Notes: generated by a model not told the origin, from the sequence alone. Shown: positions 7,063-15,878, counted from the first letter of the stretch. The stretch: 30,189 bases of DNA from Acidobacteriota bacterium (GCA_028873155.1 JAGWML010000003.1:1-30189), one strand, 5' to 3'. A program made the numbers and translations.

Positions 7063-7209
7063 TTATTCCTCTCCGAAGAGCTCGCGTGCGTCTTCAACAA
7101 AACTGATCAACACAACGACGGAGGAACCGATCAGCCCCGTGAAGAACATGACTTCCAGAAGTCTCATGCCGAAAAGTGCCAGGTGCATGGAACCGATTGT
7201 ACCTGCCAT
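7063..7209 (-). CDS. Small membrane protein (48 aa), unknown function
   Basis: The product has a short N-terminal segment (MAGTIGSMHLALFGMRLL), one hydrophobic helix (about residues 16-37, EVMFFTGLIGSSVVVLISFV) and an acidic tail (EDARELFGEE). The helix next to a negative tail predicts a single-pass inner-membrane microprotein. ATG 7209 is chosen because GAAGG lies about 6 bases upstream. An in-frame ATG eight codons in (7188) lacks such a site. It lies between the permease gene and lnt, divergent from lnt. From memory, similar short FFTGLIGSSVVVLISF-type proteins occur in acidobacteria. No function is known to me. The main doubt is that very short frames can arise by chance. Confidence 0.65.
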   Translation of the reverse strand: MAGTIGSMHLALFGMRLLEVMFFTGLIGSSVVVLISFVEDARELFGEE

Positions 7210-7329
7210 CGGAGCCTTCGAATCGGGGAAATGCAAAATATCGCTGCAGCATCGTTGAGGGCCGCCGCGGAGGGCGTTGCTCCATTTGGGGCTGTTGCTG
7301 CAAAGCGCCGTGGGATACGCGAGATACGA

Positions 7330-7335
7330 TACACT
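7330..7335 (+). promoter_or_regulatory. Candidate -10 element of lnt, nearly leaderless
   Basis: TACACT ends nine bases before the lnt ATG (7345), so transcription would start at or just before the start codon. No convincing -35 lies 16-18 bases upstream, and no strong Shine-Dalgarno precedes the ATG, as expected for a leaderless or near-leaderless transcript. The rest of the divergent gap 7210-7344 shows no clear promoter for the minus-strand microprotein. Confidence 0.4.
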
Positions 7336-7344
7336 CCCGGTTGT

Positions 7345-8976
7345 ATGCGACCGAATGCCTTGCGCTTCGGGGCCGCCGTGCTTTCGGCGGTCCTGCTGGA
7401 GCTGCCCTTCCCGATTGCAGGCCCTATGCCGGTCTGGCGCTCGGTCTTTGCATGGTTTGGGCTTGTGCCTCTTCTCGTATCCGTACTGGGCCTTGGAGAT
7501 TCGCCCGATTGCAAACGGCCTTTTCGCAGCGCATTTCTCGTGAGCTATCTCTGTGGCTTCCTCTGGTATATGGGCAATTGCTATTGGGTGCGAGACACAA
7601 TGATGCGCTACGGAGACATGCCAACCATGGCTCCAACGCTGCTGCTCATCGGCTTCAGCCTGGTTCTTGGACTCTATTTTGGCGTGTTTGGCCTGGTTCT
7701 GATGCTGCTGCGCCGCGCCACGGGAAGCGTGTTGTGGGCGCTGGCGGCCGCCCCATTTGTGTGGACGGCTCTTGAGCTCGCTGCGGCGCGCATCACCAGC
7801 GTCCCGTGGGACCAGCTCGGGTACTCGCAGGTCGATAATCTCCTCGTCAACCGGCTTGCCACGTGGAGCGGCGTCTACGGCATCAGCTTTTTGCTCGTTG
7901 TGGTGAATGCATTTCTTGCCGGCGGAGCGCTGTTGTCGAGCCGTTCGAACCGTCTGCGTTCGGCTATGGTGGGTTCGATTGTGATAGCAGCGGCGCTTGC
8001 CGGGCTTGGCTGGCACACCCCGCCGGCACCTGCCAGCGCGACTGCGGTGCTGGTGCAGCCCAACCTCGATGTAGCCTCGGACGATGCATGGGCCGGGGAG
8101 CGGTGGAATCAGCACATCGATCAGTTCGTGCACCTGGCGGTAGGAACGTGCAAGCCCTACATCGCAGGTATTCCGCAGACCGAGGCAGTCACGGTGCAGC
8201 CCGATTGTGCTGCGCCCGCCACGCATCCGGATCTCGTTGCGTGGCCGGAGTCGCCTGCGCCTTTTGCGGAGGCGGATCCGCGCGTGGGTGTGGGGCTGGC
8301 CACCGTCGCTCATGCGACAGGCTCGCCGCTTGTCATCGGGTCCATCGGGATGGACTACGCGGCGAGCGAGCAGCAGTGGCACGACTACAACTCGGCGCTC
8401 ATCGTCGCGCAGGACGGTGCAAAGGTGGGCCGGTACGACAAGATTCATCTGGTACCGTTTGGCGAATTCGTGCCTTTTAAGGATCTGCTGTTCTTTGCGC
8501 GCAAGCTCACTGGCCGTGTCTCTGAGTTCACGCGCGGCAGTGAACGAAAGGTCTTCCGTCTGAATGGACACCGCTACGGGGTCTTTATTTGTTATGAGGC
8601 GGTCTTTGCGGATGAGGTGCGGCAGTTTTCGGCTCTCGGGGCAGAGGTGCTGGTCAACATCAGTGACGATGGATGGTACGGCGATACAAGCGCTCCGTGG
8701 CAGCATCTGAATATGGCCCGCATGCGCGCGGTAGAAAATCGCCGCTGGCTGCTGCGCGACACGAACAATGGTGTGACCGCCGTGATTGATCCCTATGGCA
8801 GGGTTGTCCAGAGCATTCCGCGGCACGTGGTGGATGCTTTGCCCGCGCGGTATGGATTCCGCGATGAGATCACCTTCTACAGCGCGCATGGCGACGTCTT
8901 TGCGTGGGTGTGTGCCATACTGACCTTAGGGCTTGTGGGATGGGCGCTGCGCGCCAGCCTGCTGGCCAAACTTTAG
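7345..8976 (+). CDS. lnt: Apolipoprotein N-acyltransferase
   Basis: Lnt transfers an acyl chain from phospholipid to the N-terminal cysteine of lipoproteins at the periplasmic face of the inner membrane. The 543-residue product has about seven membrane segments (residues 5-225 plus one near the C-terminus) and a nitrilase domain (about 232-500). The catalytic triad is visible: E302 in AWPESPAPF, K366 in YDKIHLVPFGEF and C416 in VFICYEAVF. The E. coli enzyme is 512 residues. ATG 7345 is chosen because the family begins here; the open frame reaches back to 7042 but that part looks non-coding and overlaps the microprotein gene. prfB follows after 34 bases. Lipoproteins at 17591 and 21544 are plausible substrates. 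Confidence 0.95.
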   Translation: MRPNALRFGAAVLSAVLLELPFPIAGPMPVWRSVFAWFGLVPLLVSVLGLGDSPDCKRPFRSAFLVSYLCGFLWYMGNCYWVRDTMMRYGDMPTMAPTLLLIGFSLVLGLYFGVFGLVLMLLRRATGSVLWALAAAPFVWTALELAAARITSVPWDQLGYSQVDNLLVNRLATWSGVYGISFLLVVVNAFLAGGALLSSRSNRLRSAMVGSIVIAAALAGLGWHTPPAPASATAVLVQPNLDVASDDAWAGERWNQHIDQFVHLAVGTCKPYIAGIPQTEAVTVQPDCAAPATHPDLVAWPESPAPFAEADPRVGVGLATVAHATGSPLVIGSIGMDYAASEQQWHDYNSALIVAQDGAKVGRYDKIHLVPFGEFVPFKDLLFFARKLTGRVSEFTRGSERKVFRLNGHRYGVFICYEAVFADEVRQFSALGAEVLVNISDDGWYGDTSAPWQHLNMARMRAVENRRWLLRDTNNGVTAVIDPYGRVVQSIPRHVVDALPARYGFRDEITFYSAHGDVFAWVCAILTLGLVGWALRASLLAKL

Positions 8977-9010
8977 ATCAAAGTCAGGTCCTGGAAGAGA
9001 AGAGCAGGCA

Positions 9011-10148
9011 ATGTCGCTGAACGATCTTGAATTTGCTTACGCTCCCGTGCGCGATCAGGTTCGCGACCTGCGGGAGTATCTTTGACCCTGCGCGCATCCG
9101 CAGGGAACTCGCCGATCTGGAAACCAAACTGGCCGATCCCGCATTCTGGTCCAATCCTGCTGCAAGCCAACCGCTGATGCGCGACCGCAAGCGCCTGGAG
9201 GCGCTTGTCGCAGCCGATGAGGCGCTTGTTCGTCGCTCCGAAGACATCGACGCATACTTTGAACTGGCGCGGGAAGGCGAGGATGTTCTGGCCGACCTCG
9301 AACGCGACATCCATGCGTTGGCAGCCTTCGCTGAAGACCTGGAAGCCCGCACGATGCTCTCCGGCGAGACAGACCAGTTAAATGCCATTGTTACCGTGCA
9401 TCCTGGAGCCGGGGGCACGGAGAGCCAGGATTGGGCGGAGATGCTGATGCGCATGTATCTGCGCTGGGCAGAGCAGCAGGGCTTTAAGACGGAGATGAAC
9501 GACTACCAGGACGGCGAAGAGGCGGGCATCAAGTCGGCGACTTTTACGGTGATCGGCGAGTACGCGTTTGGCCAGCTGGCTGGCGAGAGCGGCGTACACC
9601 GGCTGGTGCGTATCTCTCCTTTTGATTCCGCCAAGCGGCGCCATACTTCGTTTGCATCGGTCTTTGTTTCTCCAGAGATTGACGACTCGATCCAGGTGGA
9701 CGTGCGTACAGAAGACCTGCGCGTGGATACGTATCGCTCGGGCGGTAAAGGCGGACAGCACGTGAACACGACGGACTCCGCTGTGCGCATCACGCACCTT
9801 CCGACCGGGATTGTGGTCCAATGCCAGAATGAGCGCTCGCAGCACAAGAATCGCGAAAAGGCGATGAAGATGCTGCGCTCGCGACTGTACGAATTCGAGT
9901 TGGAGAAGAAACGCGTCGAGAGCAAGAAGCTCGAGGACTCCAAGTTGGACATCAACTTCGGCTCGCAAATTCGCTCGTACGTGCTGCAGCCCTACCGAAT
10001 GGCCAAGGACCACCGGACCAAGGTGGAAGTGGGCGATGTGGACAAGGTGCTCGATGGCTACCTGGAGCCGTTTCTGCGCGGCTATCTGCTGGCCAAGCGC
10101 CGGGGCACCGCTGTGGCAAGCGGCCCGGACGACGATCTGGAAGTGTGA
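9011..10148 (+). CDS. prfB: Peptide chain release factor 2, with +1 programmed frameshift
   Basis: RF2 ends translation at UGA and UAA. Translation starts at ATG 9011 and reads 24 codons to CTT TGA. It then shifts +1, so base 9083 is skipped and reading resumes with GAC at 9084, giving 378 residues in all. The product contains the stop-codon recognition tripeptide SPF in RISPFDS and the peptide-release motif GGQ in SGGKGGQHVNTTDSAVRI. The residue matching E. coli position 246 is serine rather than the K-12 threonine. Annotating only the downstream frame from 9027 would lose the true N-terminus. It lies 34 bases after lnt, probably in the same transcript. Confidence 0.97.
9071..9086 (+). promoter_or_regulatory. 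Programmed +1 frameshift site of prfB (CTT TGA C)
   Basis: The site reads CGG GAG TAT CTT TGA C, with the slippery CTT at 9080-9082, the in-frame TGA at 9083-9085 and the C at 9086 that weakens termination. GGGAG upstream is the internal Shine-Dalgarno-like stimulator at the usual distance, as in E. coli. Low RF2 favours the shift, so RF2 controls its own synthesis. The mechanism is established for RF2; the sequence match here is direct. Confidence 0.95.
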
Positions 10149-10176
10149 GCCGCTTGACCGGCAAGGATGGGAGAAG

Positions 10177-10614
10177 ATGGACAACGACCCTGCAGTGATT
10201 GAGGAGATGCTTCACACTTCCCGCACCATCGCCGTGGTTGGGATGAGCGATAAGCCCTGGCGCGCCAGCCGCAATATCGGCCGCTATCTGGCAGATAACG
10301 GCTACCATGTTCTGCCGGTGAATCCTGCGCTCACAGAGATTGTGGGATTGAAGTGCTATCCCGATCTCGACTCTGCGCAGGCTGCCGCGCGCGAGCAATA
10401 TGGAAATGGAATCGATCTCGTCGATGTCTTTCGCGCTTCTGAGCATGTTCCCGGAATCGTGGACGACGTGATTCGACTGGGCATTCCATACCTCTGGCTG
10501 CAGGACGACGTAGTGCATGATGAAGCCGTGGCACGTGCGCGGGCTGCAGGCGTGAAGTGTGTGCAGAACGATTGCGTCTTTCGCGAGCACTCGCGTCGCG
10601 CGTCGGAGCACTGA
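10177..10614 (+). CDS. CoA-binding domain protein (YccU-like)
   Basis: The 145-residue product is a single Rossmann-type CoA-binding domain. It shows TIAVVGMSDKPWRASRNIGR (from residue 17), then the strand and turn YHVLPVNP and an acidic segment LVDVFRASEHV. These match small YccU-type proteins related to the CoA-binding domain of succinyl-CoA synthetase. The partner and physiological role are unknown. ATG 10177 is chosen because GGATGGGAGA lies just upstream and the domain starts there. It follows prfB after 28 bases. The gap to the next gene (10615-10719, 105 bases) shows no clear signal. Confidence 0.9.
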   Translation: MDNDPAVIEEMLHTSRTIAVVGMSDKPWRASRNIGRYLADNGYHVLPVNPALTEIVGLKCYPDLDSAQAAAREQYGNGIDLVDVFRASEHVPGIVDDVIRLGIPYLWLQDDVVHDEAVARARAAGVKCVQNDCVFREHSRRASEH

Positions 10615-10719
10615 GAGCTGCGTCGTGTTATTCCAGACCGACAATACAGAGCCGGGACGAAAGCATCCGGAATTTGAGTAACGGATTATGCCGGGATCGC
10701 ATCAAAAAATGGAACCTTT

Positions 10720-12879
10720 GTGAATGCCATGAACCGTCTTTCCTCAGCTTGTGCGGTGGTAGTGCTGGCCCTTGTTGCCGGCGTCTTGCCGGCCAGCGCC
10801 ACTTCCGATTCCGCAGACGCACCCCACGTGCATGTTCGTCTGGTTGTCGTTCCCGATTCGCTGACAGCAGGGGGAGATGCGAAGGCCGGTCTCTCGTTCA
10901 AGCTGGCAGAAGGATGGCATGTCTACTGGCAGAATGCGGGGGATGCAGGCGAGCCACCGCACATGCACTGGACGCTGCCCAACGGCGTGACCGCTGGAGC
11001 GTTGCAGTTTCCGGCTCCGCAGCGCCTGCCTCTCGGGCCGCTGATGGACTTCGGCTACGAGAACGAGGTGCTTTTTCCGTTCACGCTTCACGTGGCGAAG
11101 ACGGCAAGGACAGGCCCTGCGGTGTTGCACACCAAGGTCGATTGGCTTGTCTGTCGCGCGACCTGCATTCCGGGCAAGGCTGAGCTGGAACTCACGAGAA
11201 ATATCTCCACGCAGCAGCCAACTGAGTCGGCTCCCGACGCCGCGCTCTATGATCGTTTTGTCGCGCGTCTGCCGCAAGGTCTGCCCTCTTCAGATCGAGT
11301 GGTGTTTACTCCGGTAGGCGCAGGTTTTGCCCTTCAGATTGCGACGGGACAGCGCGAGTCGGAGGCGGCATTCTTTCCATCGGATCAGGGAATTCTGGAT
11401 AATCCCGCCCCGCAATCGCTGACGCCCACGGCGGATGGCGCCTTGCTGCTGCTCAAGAAGGATGCTGGTCTCAGCGCCACTCCCGCTGCGCTGAATGGAG
11501 TGCTGGAGCTTGCAGGCGGCAGGTCATTCGTTCTTGCTGCGCAGCCAGGCAGCATCGACGCGACCCTGCTGCGACGCGCGATTGCGTCGGCCTCACAGGA
11601 AGTGCCGTCGCAGGGAAGAGAACAAGGGAAAGGGTCCGAGCGCTCGCTTGGCGAGATAGCCCTTCTCGCATTCGTGGGCGGCATCCTGCTCAACCTGATG
11701 CCGTGCGTCTTTCCGGTGCTCTTCCTCAAGGGGCTGGCCCTGGTTCGTTCGGGCAATGAGGAGCGCCGTACGCTGCGCAGGCATGGATTCGTCTACACAG
11801 CCGGAATTGTGGTGTCGTTCTGGGCACTGGTCGGCGTGCTGCTCGGCCTGCGCTCGGCCGGGTCCGTTCTTGGCTGGGGATTTCAATTTCAGTCGCCGGT
11901 CTTTCTTGAGCTTCTGGCGGCTCTGCTCTTTTTCCTGGGTCTATCGCTGGCAGGCCAGTTCGAGCTTGGTCTCTCGCTCACCAGCGCCGGCGGAGCTTTA
12001 GCGGCGAAGCAGGGCTACGCAGGCAGCTTCTTCACGGGCGTGCTGGCGGTGATTGTCGCCACGCCATGCACGGGGCCATTCATGGCAGCTGCGATTGGCT
12101 ATGCACTCGCTCAGCCCGCCGCGGTGACGTTTGCCGTATTCACCGCGCTTGCGCTGGGCTTGGCTGCTCCGTATGTTGCGCTTACGTTGCAACCAGCCTG
12201 GACTCGTTGGCTACCGCGTCCCGGCGCATGGATGGACATTCTGAAACAGGCCACTGCCGTGCCCATTTTTGCGACTGTCATCTGGCTCGCATGGGTACTT
12301 GCGCAGGCATACGGAGCAGCACTGCTGGCCGTGCTCCTTGCATGCTTCCTGGTGTTGGCGATTGCCGGATGGTTCCTTGGCCGCTGGCAGGGAAAGCGCT
12401 GGGCTGGCGTCGTTGCCGCGCTGCTTCTGCTGATCGTGGTGCTCGCAGGATTCTATGCGCCTCAGAAGCTGATCAGCGAATCGACACCGGCTGCACAACC
12501 GGCGACTGGGCGGGGATGGCAGCCGTGGTCGTCGGAAGCAGTCAGCCAGTATCAGGCGCAGGGCCGGCCCGTCTTTGTCGATTTCACGGCAAGCTGGTGT
12601 CTGAGTTGCCAGGTCAATGAGCGTATCGCATTGGATCAGCCGGAGGTGAAGCAGGGCTTTGCCCAGGCAAATGTTGTCCTGCTGCGCGCAGACTGGACTC
12701 GGCGCGATGAATCCATTACGCAGGCTCTCACAGCGCTTGGCCGCGATGGCGTTCCCGCGTATGTGCTGTATCGGCCGGGACAGAGTACGCCCATCCTGCT
12801 GCCGCAGGTTCTCACGTCGGGCATCATTCTGGATGCACTGAAAGACTTGCCCAGGACTTCGGGCCAACAGCCAAATTAG
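10720..12879 (+). CDS. dsbD: Thiol:disulfide interchange protein, DsbD/ScsB type
   Basis: This inner-membrane reductase passes electrons from cytoplasmic thioredoxin to the periplasm through three domains. Residues 1-28 are a signal peptide. The periplasmic N-terminal domain carries a cysteine pair, C145 and C149 (LVCRATCIPGKAEL). The CcdA-like membrane domain (about 312-580) has the two redox cysteines C329 (LMPCVFP) and C450 (VATPCTGPF). The C-terminal thioredoxin domain has C627-x-x-C630 (WCLSCQ). The long N-terminal domain resembles ScsB-type proteins, which often serve substrates other than DsbC. The GTG at 10720 is preferred over ATG 10729 because GGA lies at better spacing, but both are possible. 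It runs convergent to rarA with a 33-base gap. Confidence 0.93.
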   Translation: MNAMNRLSSACAVVVLALVAGVLPASATSDSADAPHVHVRLVVVPDSLTAGGDAKAGLSFKLAEGWHVYWQNAGDAGEPPHMHWTLPNGVTAGALQFPAPQRLPLGPLMDFGYENEVLFPFTLHVAKTARTGPAVLHTKVDWLVCRATCIPGKAELELTRNISTQQPTESAPDAALYDRFVARLPQGLPSSDRVVFTPVGAGFALQIATGQRESEAAFFPSDQGILDNPAPQSLTPTADGALLLLKKDAGLSATPAALNGVLELAGGRSFVLAAQPGSIDATLLRRAIASASQEVPSQGREQGKGSERSLGEIALLAFVGGILLNLMPCVFPVLFLKGLALVRSGNEERRTLRRHGFVYTAGIVVSFWALVGVLLGLRSAGSVLGWGFQFQSPVFLELLAALLFFLGLSLAGQFELGLSLTSAGGALAAKQGYAGSFFTGVLAVIVATPCTGPFMAAAIGYALAQPAAVTFAVFTALALGLAAPYVALTLQPAWTRWLPRPGAWMDILKQATAVPIFATVIWLAWVLAQAYGAALLAVLLACFLVLAIAGWFLGRWQGKRWAGVVAALLLLIVVLAGFYAPQKLISESTPAAQPATGRGWQPWSSEAVSQYQAQGRPVFVDFTASWCLSCQVNERIALDQPEVKQGFAQANVVLLRADWTRRDESITQALTALGRDGVPAYVLYRPGQSTPILLPQVLTSGIILDALKDLPRTSGQQPN

Positions 12880-12912
12880 TTGGGTTGCGGCTTAGCTGAA
12901 GTTGCAGCCGTT

Positions 12913-14247
12913 TCATGCTCCGCGCTTGGCAGTCCGTATACGGCGAATCTCTTCCATTCGTTGTGCCAGGAGCTTTTCGCGGCCTTCCTGGGTCGGGGTG
13001 TAATAGCGCCGGCCTCGCAATGCGTCGGGGAGGCAATCCATATCTGCGACGCGGCCCTCTTCGTCGTGCGCATAGCGATAGCCTTTGCCGTACTCCAGTT
13101 CTTTCATCAAGCGCGTAGGGGCATTGCGCAGATGCAAGGGGACAGGCTCCTGCCGTGTATGTTCCACCTCGTGCTGCGCCTCGCCATACGCAAGATAGAC
13201 AGAGTTGGATTTCGGCGCCAGGCAAAGGTAGACCACAGCCTCTGCCAGAGCGAGATCGCCCTCGGGCGAGCCGAGGAAATCGATGGCCTCTTTGGCGGAG
13301 AGGCAAAGGTTGAGCGCCTCGGGAGCGGCCAACCCAATATCTTCCACCGCCATGCGGACAACCCGCCGCGCAAGATATAGCGGGTCCTCACCCGCCGCAA
13401 ACATGCGCGCCAGCCAGTAGAGGGCCGCATCCGGATCGGAGTTGCGCACACTCTTATGCAGCGCGGAGATGAGATTGTAGTGCTCCTCTCCGGATTTGTC
13501 ATAGACGAGGACGCGCTGCTGGATCGCCTCAGATGCGATTGCTTTGTCGATCCTGTGGACACCCTCCTGTGCGAGCTGTACAGCCACTTCGAGCGTGTTG
13601 TACGCGTTGCGGCAGTCGCCGCTGGAGTAGCCCGCGATGAGTGACAGCGCTTCGTCGTCGGCGGCAATGCTGAGAGTCCCAAAGCCGCGCTCGGGGTCTT
13701 CGAGCGCTCGTCGCAGCAGCGCGGCGATGCGCTCTTCGCTCAGAGGCTGAAGGACGTAGACCCGGCAGCGCGAGAGCAGTGCGGAGATGATCTCAAATGA
13801 AGGATTTTCGGTGGTGGCGCCGATCAGGCGAATGGTACCGCGCTCAACATAGGGTAGAAATGCATCCTGTTGTGCCTTGTTGAAGCGATGGATTTCATCG
13901 ACGAAGAGAATGGTTCGCGAGTGCAGTTCGGCAGCCTGAGCAGCGGCGGCCATCACCTGCTTGATCTCCTTAATCCCGCTCAGGACTGCAGAGAACTCGA
14001 TGAAGTTGGCGCGCGTCGTTTCGGCAATGATCTTCGCCAGGGTTGTCTTGCCAACTCCGGGCGGTCCCCAGAAGATCATGGATTGCGGTTCGTCCCGCTC
14101 GATCTGCACCCGCAGCGGTTTGCCGGGGCCGAGCAGATGCTCCTGCCCGCTGTACTCCTCCAGCGTGCGGGGGCGCATGCGTTCAGCAAGAGGCGCGGAT
14201 GCCGGCCCGCCCCTGAGCCCTTCGGGTTCGCCGTCAAATAAACTCAT
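12913..14247 (-). CDS. rarA: Replication-associated recombination ATPase
   Basis: RarA/MgsA is a clamp-loader-like AAA+ ATPase that acts at stalled replication forks. The 444-residue product has Walker A GPPGVGKTT (61-69), Walker B LFVDEIHR (114-121), sensor 1 GATTENPSF (143-151) and the arginine-finger segment SRCRV. A C-terminal MgsA oligomerisation domain (DKSGEEHYNLISALHKSVR onward) follows. It starts MSLFDGEPEG, the typical beta-clamp-binding-like N-terminus. Its ATG (14245-14247) overlaps the stop of the upstream rRNA methyltransferase gene by four bases (ATGA), so translation is probably coupled. Confidence 0.96.
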   Translation of the reverse strand: MSLFDGEPEGLRGGPASAPLAERMRPRTLEEYSGQEHLLGPGKPLRVQIERDEPQSMIFWGPPGVGKTTLAKIIAETTRANFIEFSAVLSGIKEIKQVMAAAAQAAELHSRTILFVDEIHRFNKAQQDAFLPYVERGTIRLIGATTENPSFEIISALLSRCRVYVLQPLSEERIAALLRRALEDPERGFGTLSIAADDEALSLIAGYSSGDCRNAYNTLEVAVQLAQEGVHRIDKAIASEAIQQRVLVYDKSGEEHYNLISALHKSVRNSDPDAALYWLARMFAAGEDPLYLARRVVRMAVEDIGLAAPEALNLCLSAKEAIDFLGSPEGDLALAEAVVYLCLAPKSNSVYLAYGEAQHEVEHTRQEPVPLHLRNAPTRLMKELEYGKGYRYAHDEEGRVADMDCLPDALRGRRYYTPTQEGREKLLAQRMEEIRRIRTAKRGA

Positions 14248-15080
14248 CCTCTACTCGCCCGCGCATTGTGGGAGGCTTGTGCCGCCTCTGCTCTCTGGCG
14301 TGCCGCTTCATAGAGCAGGATGCTCGTCGCTACGGCCGCGTTGAGGCTTTCAACCGGTCCGGGGCAGGGAATCGTGATGGCGCCGTCCACCTTTGCCATG
14401 ACCTCCGCCGGAACGCCGTTGCCTTCATTGCCAATCAGCAATGCCACCGGCCGATCCAGCGCAACATCCGCAACCGGCTTTGCAATGCGCACGGCAGCGG
14501 CCCAAGTCTTGACTCCTGCGCGCTGCAGGCGAGAGAAGCACTCATCCAAACTGGCGCGCACCACAGGAACTCTGAAGACGCTGCCCGCCGAGGCTCGTAC
14601 GGCCTTCTGGTTCCACACGCTCACGGTGCCGGGAAGGGCGACGACTCCTGCGGCTCCAAAGGCCTCAGCGGAGCGCAGAATTGTTCCCACGTTGCCAGGG
14701 TCCTGCAGCCCGCACAGAACCAACAGGAGGGGGGCATTGGATGGATGGCCGCACAGCAGATTCTCCCACGCCCACGACGGCGGTTCGACAAGGGCGGCGA
14801 TGGGTTGAGGGGTCTCGGTCGCCAACGTGGAACAGAGCAGATCCCTTGGCACAAGCAAAACCTCTGTCTTCGGTCCAGGAGATAGCGGATCGAGCAGGTG
14901 CGTCGATTCCTGCGCAACGAAGACACGCACCAGCGACAGGCCGGCTCTCTGCGCTTCCGCGAGCAGATTCGGTCCTTCGATTGCGACCAATCCTGATGCT
15001 CCGGTACCGTCATCGCGCAGCGCGCGGCGCAGCTCTTTCAGGCGCTCATTCTGTTTACTCTGTACAATGCGAACAGACAT
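14244..15080 (-). CDS. TrmH/SpoU-family RNA 2'-O-methyltransferase
   Basis: The 278-residue product has the three SPOUT motifs: motif 1 GLQDPGNVGTILRSAEAFG (124-142), motif 2 LLIGNEGNGV (214-223) and motif 3 ITIPCPGPVESLNAAVATS (235-253) with the key asparagine N247. The N-terminal part (residues 3-110) matches the L30e-like RNA-binding domain of RlmB/TsnR-type enzymes. The target is a nucleotide in rRNA or tRNA that sequence alone does not name. On the minus strand AGGAG lies 19 bases before this ATG, and a different-frame ATG sits 16 bases upstream (see findings). It is divergent from tsaC and overlaps rarA. Confidence 0.93.
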   Translation of the reverse strand: MSVRIVQSKQNERLKELRRALRDDGTGASGLVAIEGPNLLAEAQRAGLSLVRVFVAQESTHLLDPLSPGPKTEVLLVPRDLLCSTLATETPQPIAALVEPPSWAWENLLCGHPSNAPLLLVLCGLQDPGNVGTILRSAEAFGAAGVVALPGTVSVWNQKAVRASAGSVFRVPVVRASLDECFSRLQRAGVKTWAAAVRIAKPVADVALDRPVALLIGNEGNGVPAEVMAKVDGAITIPCPGPVESLNAAVATSILLYEAARQRAEAAQASHNARASRG

Positions 15081-15135
15081 CTGCGTGCGGTGTCATCGTC
15101 TCCTAGCCGATTCTAAGCCTTTCGCTGCGCACAAG

Positions 15136-15166
15136 GGTGCAAATCGGCGGGCATCTCACTTGCACC
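15136..15166. promoter_or_regulatory. Inverted repeat in the trmH-tsaC divergent gap (possible operator)
   Basis: The perfect arms GGTGCAA (15136-15142) and TTGCACC (15160-15166) are separated by 17 bases. The second arm overlaps a possible -35 element TTGCAC (15160-15165), with TAGTTT 17 bases further on (15183-15188). It lies in the 153-base gap 15081-15233 between divergent genes. A dimeric regulator site is inferred; no family is assigned. Confidence 0.4.
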
Positions 15167-15233
15167 ATGGCTGGTGCTGTGATAGTTTCCGTCTTTGTGG
15201 CGTCTGCAATTCGGGGAACCGAGGTTAGCCTTC

Positions 15234-15878
15234 TTGTCCGCAGAAATCTTGCGTGTCCATCCCGATGAACCCCAGCCGGACCGGATTGACTACATCGTCT
15301 CCTGTCTTCAGATGGGAGACGTGGTTGCCCTTCCGACAGATACTTTCTACGGCCTGGCGGTCGATCCGGTGAATCTGCGCGCGGTTGAGCGAATTTATCA
15401 GATCAAGACGCGGCAAAAGCATAAGCCGCTCTCTCTCTTGATTGCCAGTCTGGCGCAGGCGTATACGCTGGTGCGCGACGCAGACCCCATGCTCGATAAG
15501 CTGGCAGACCGCTTCTGGCCGGGGCCCCTGACGATCATCGTGCGCGCCAGCAGCAAGCTCCCCTTGCGCTCCACGGCAAACACCGGCAATGTGGCCCTGC
15601 GCGTTCCGGACTCGGCGATTCCCCGCGCGGTGGTGGAAAAGCTTGGCTTGCCGATTACGGCCACCTCCGCCAATCTGCAAGGCGCATCGGAGTGTACGCA
15701 TGCCGCGTGTGTCCGCGACCAGCTCGGCGATCGCGTTCCGCTCATCATCGACGGGGGGCCCACCGGGCGATCACTGCCAACAACCATTGTGGATTTGAGC
15801 CTCGGCAGCGGGCGCTGGGAGATCCTTCGAGAGGGCGCCATTCCGACGCACGAGATTGTGATGGCACTGCAGCGTTAA
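15234..15878 (+). CDS. tsaC: L-threonylcarbamoyladenylate synthase (TsaC/Sua5 family)
   Basis: It makes threonylcarbamoyl-AMP for the t6A modification of tRNAs that read ANN codons. The 214-residue product shows PTDTFYGLA (34-42), the K-x-R segment KTRQKHKPLS (58-67), a STANTGNVALRVPD segment and TSANLQG. There is no C-terminal Sua5 domain, so it is the short TsaC type. The TTG at 15234 is chosen because GAGG (15221-15224) lies 9 bases upstream and the family begins there; a TTG at 15195 would add 13 residues with no ribosome site. ydcF-like follows after nine bases and is probably co-transcribed. Confidence 0.93.
   Translation: MSAEILRVHPDEPQPDRIDYIVSCLQMGDVVALPTDTFYGLAVDPVNLRAVERIYQIKTRQKHKPLSLLIASLAQAYTLVRDADPMLDKLADRFWPGPLTIIVRASSKLPLRSTANTGNVALRVPDSAIPRAVVEKLGLPITATSANLQGASECTHAACVRDQLGDRVPLIIDGGPTGRSLPTTIVDLSLGSGRWEILREGAIPTHEIVMALQR

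Noticed and set aside
7042..7344. N-terminal extension of lnt to 7042
   Set aside because: The added 101 residues are cysteine- and histidine-rich, unlike Lnt, and overlap the antisense microprotein. The family begins at ATG 7345.
7210..8889. Most of a 608-codon minus-strand frame over lnt
   Set aside because: It is antisense to lnt with its full catalytic triad. Only the last 48 codons (7063-7209), outside lnt, look like a gene and are reported separately.
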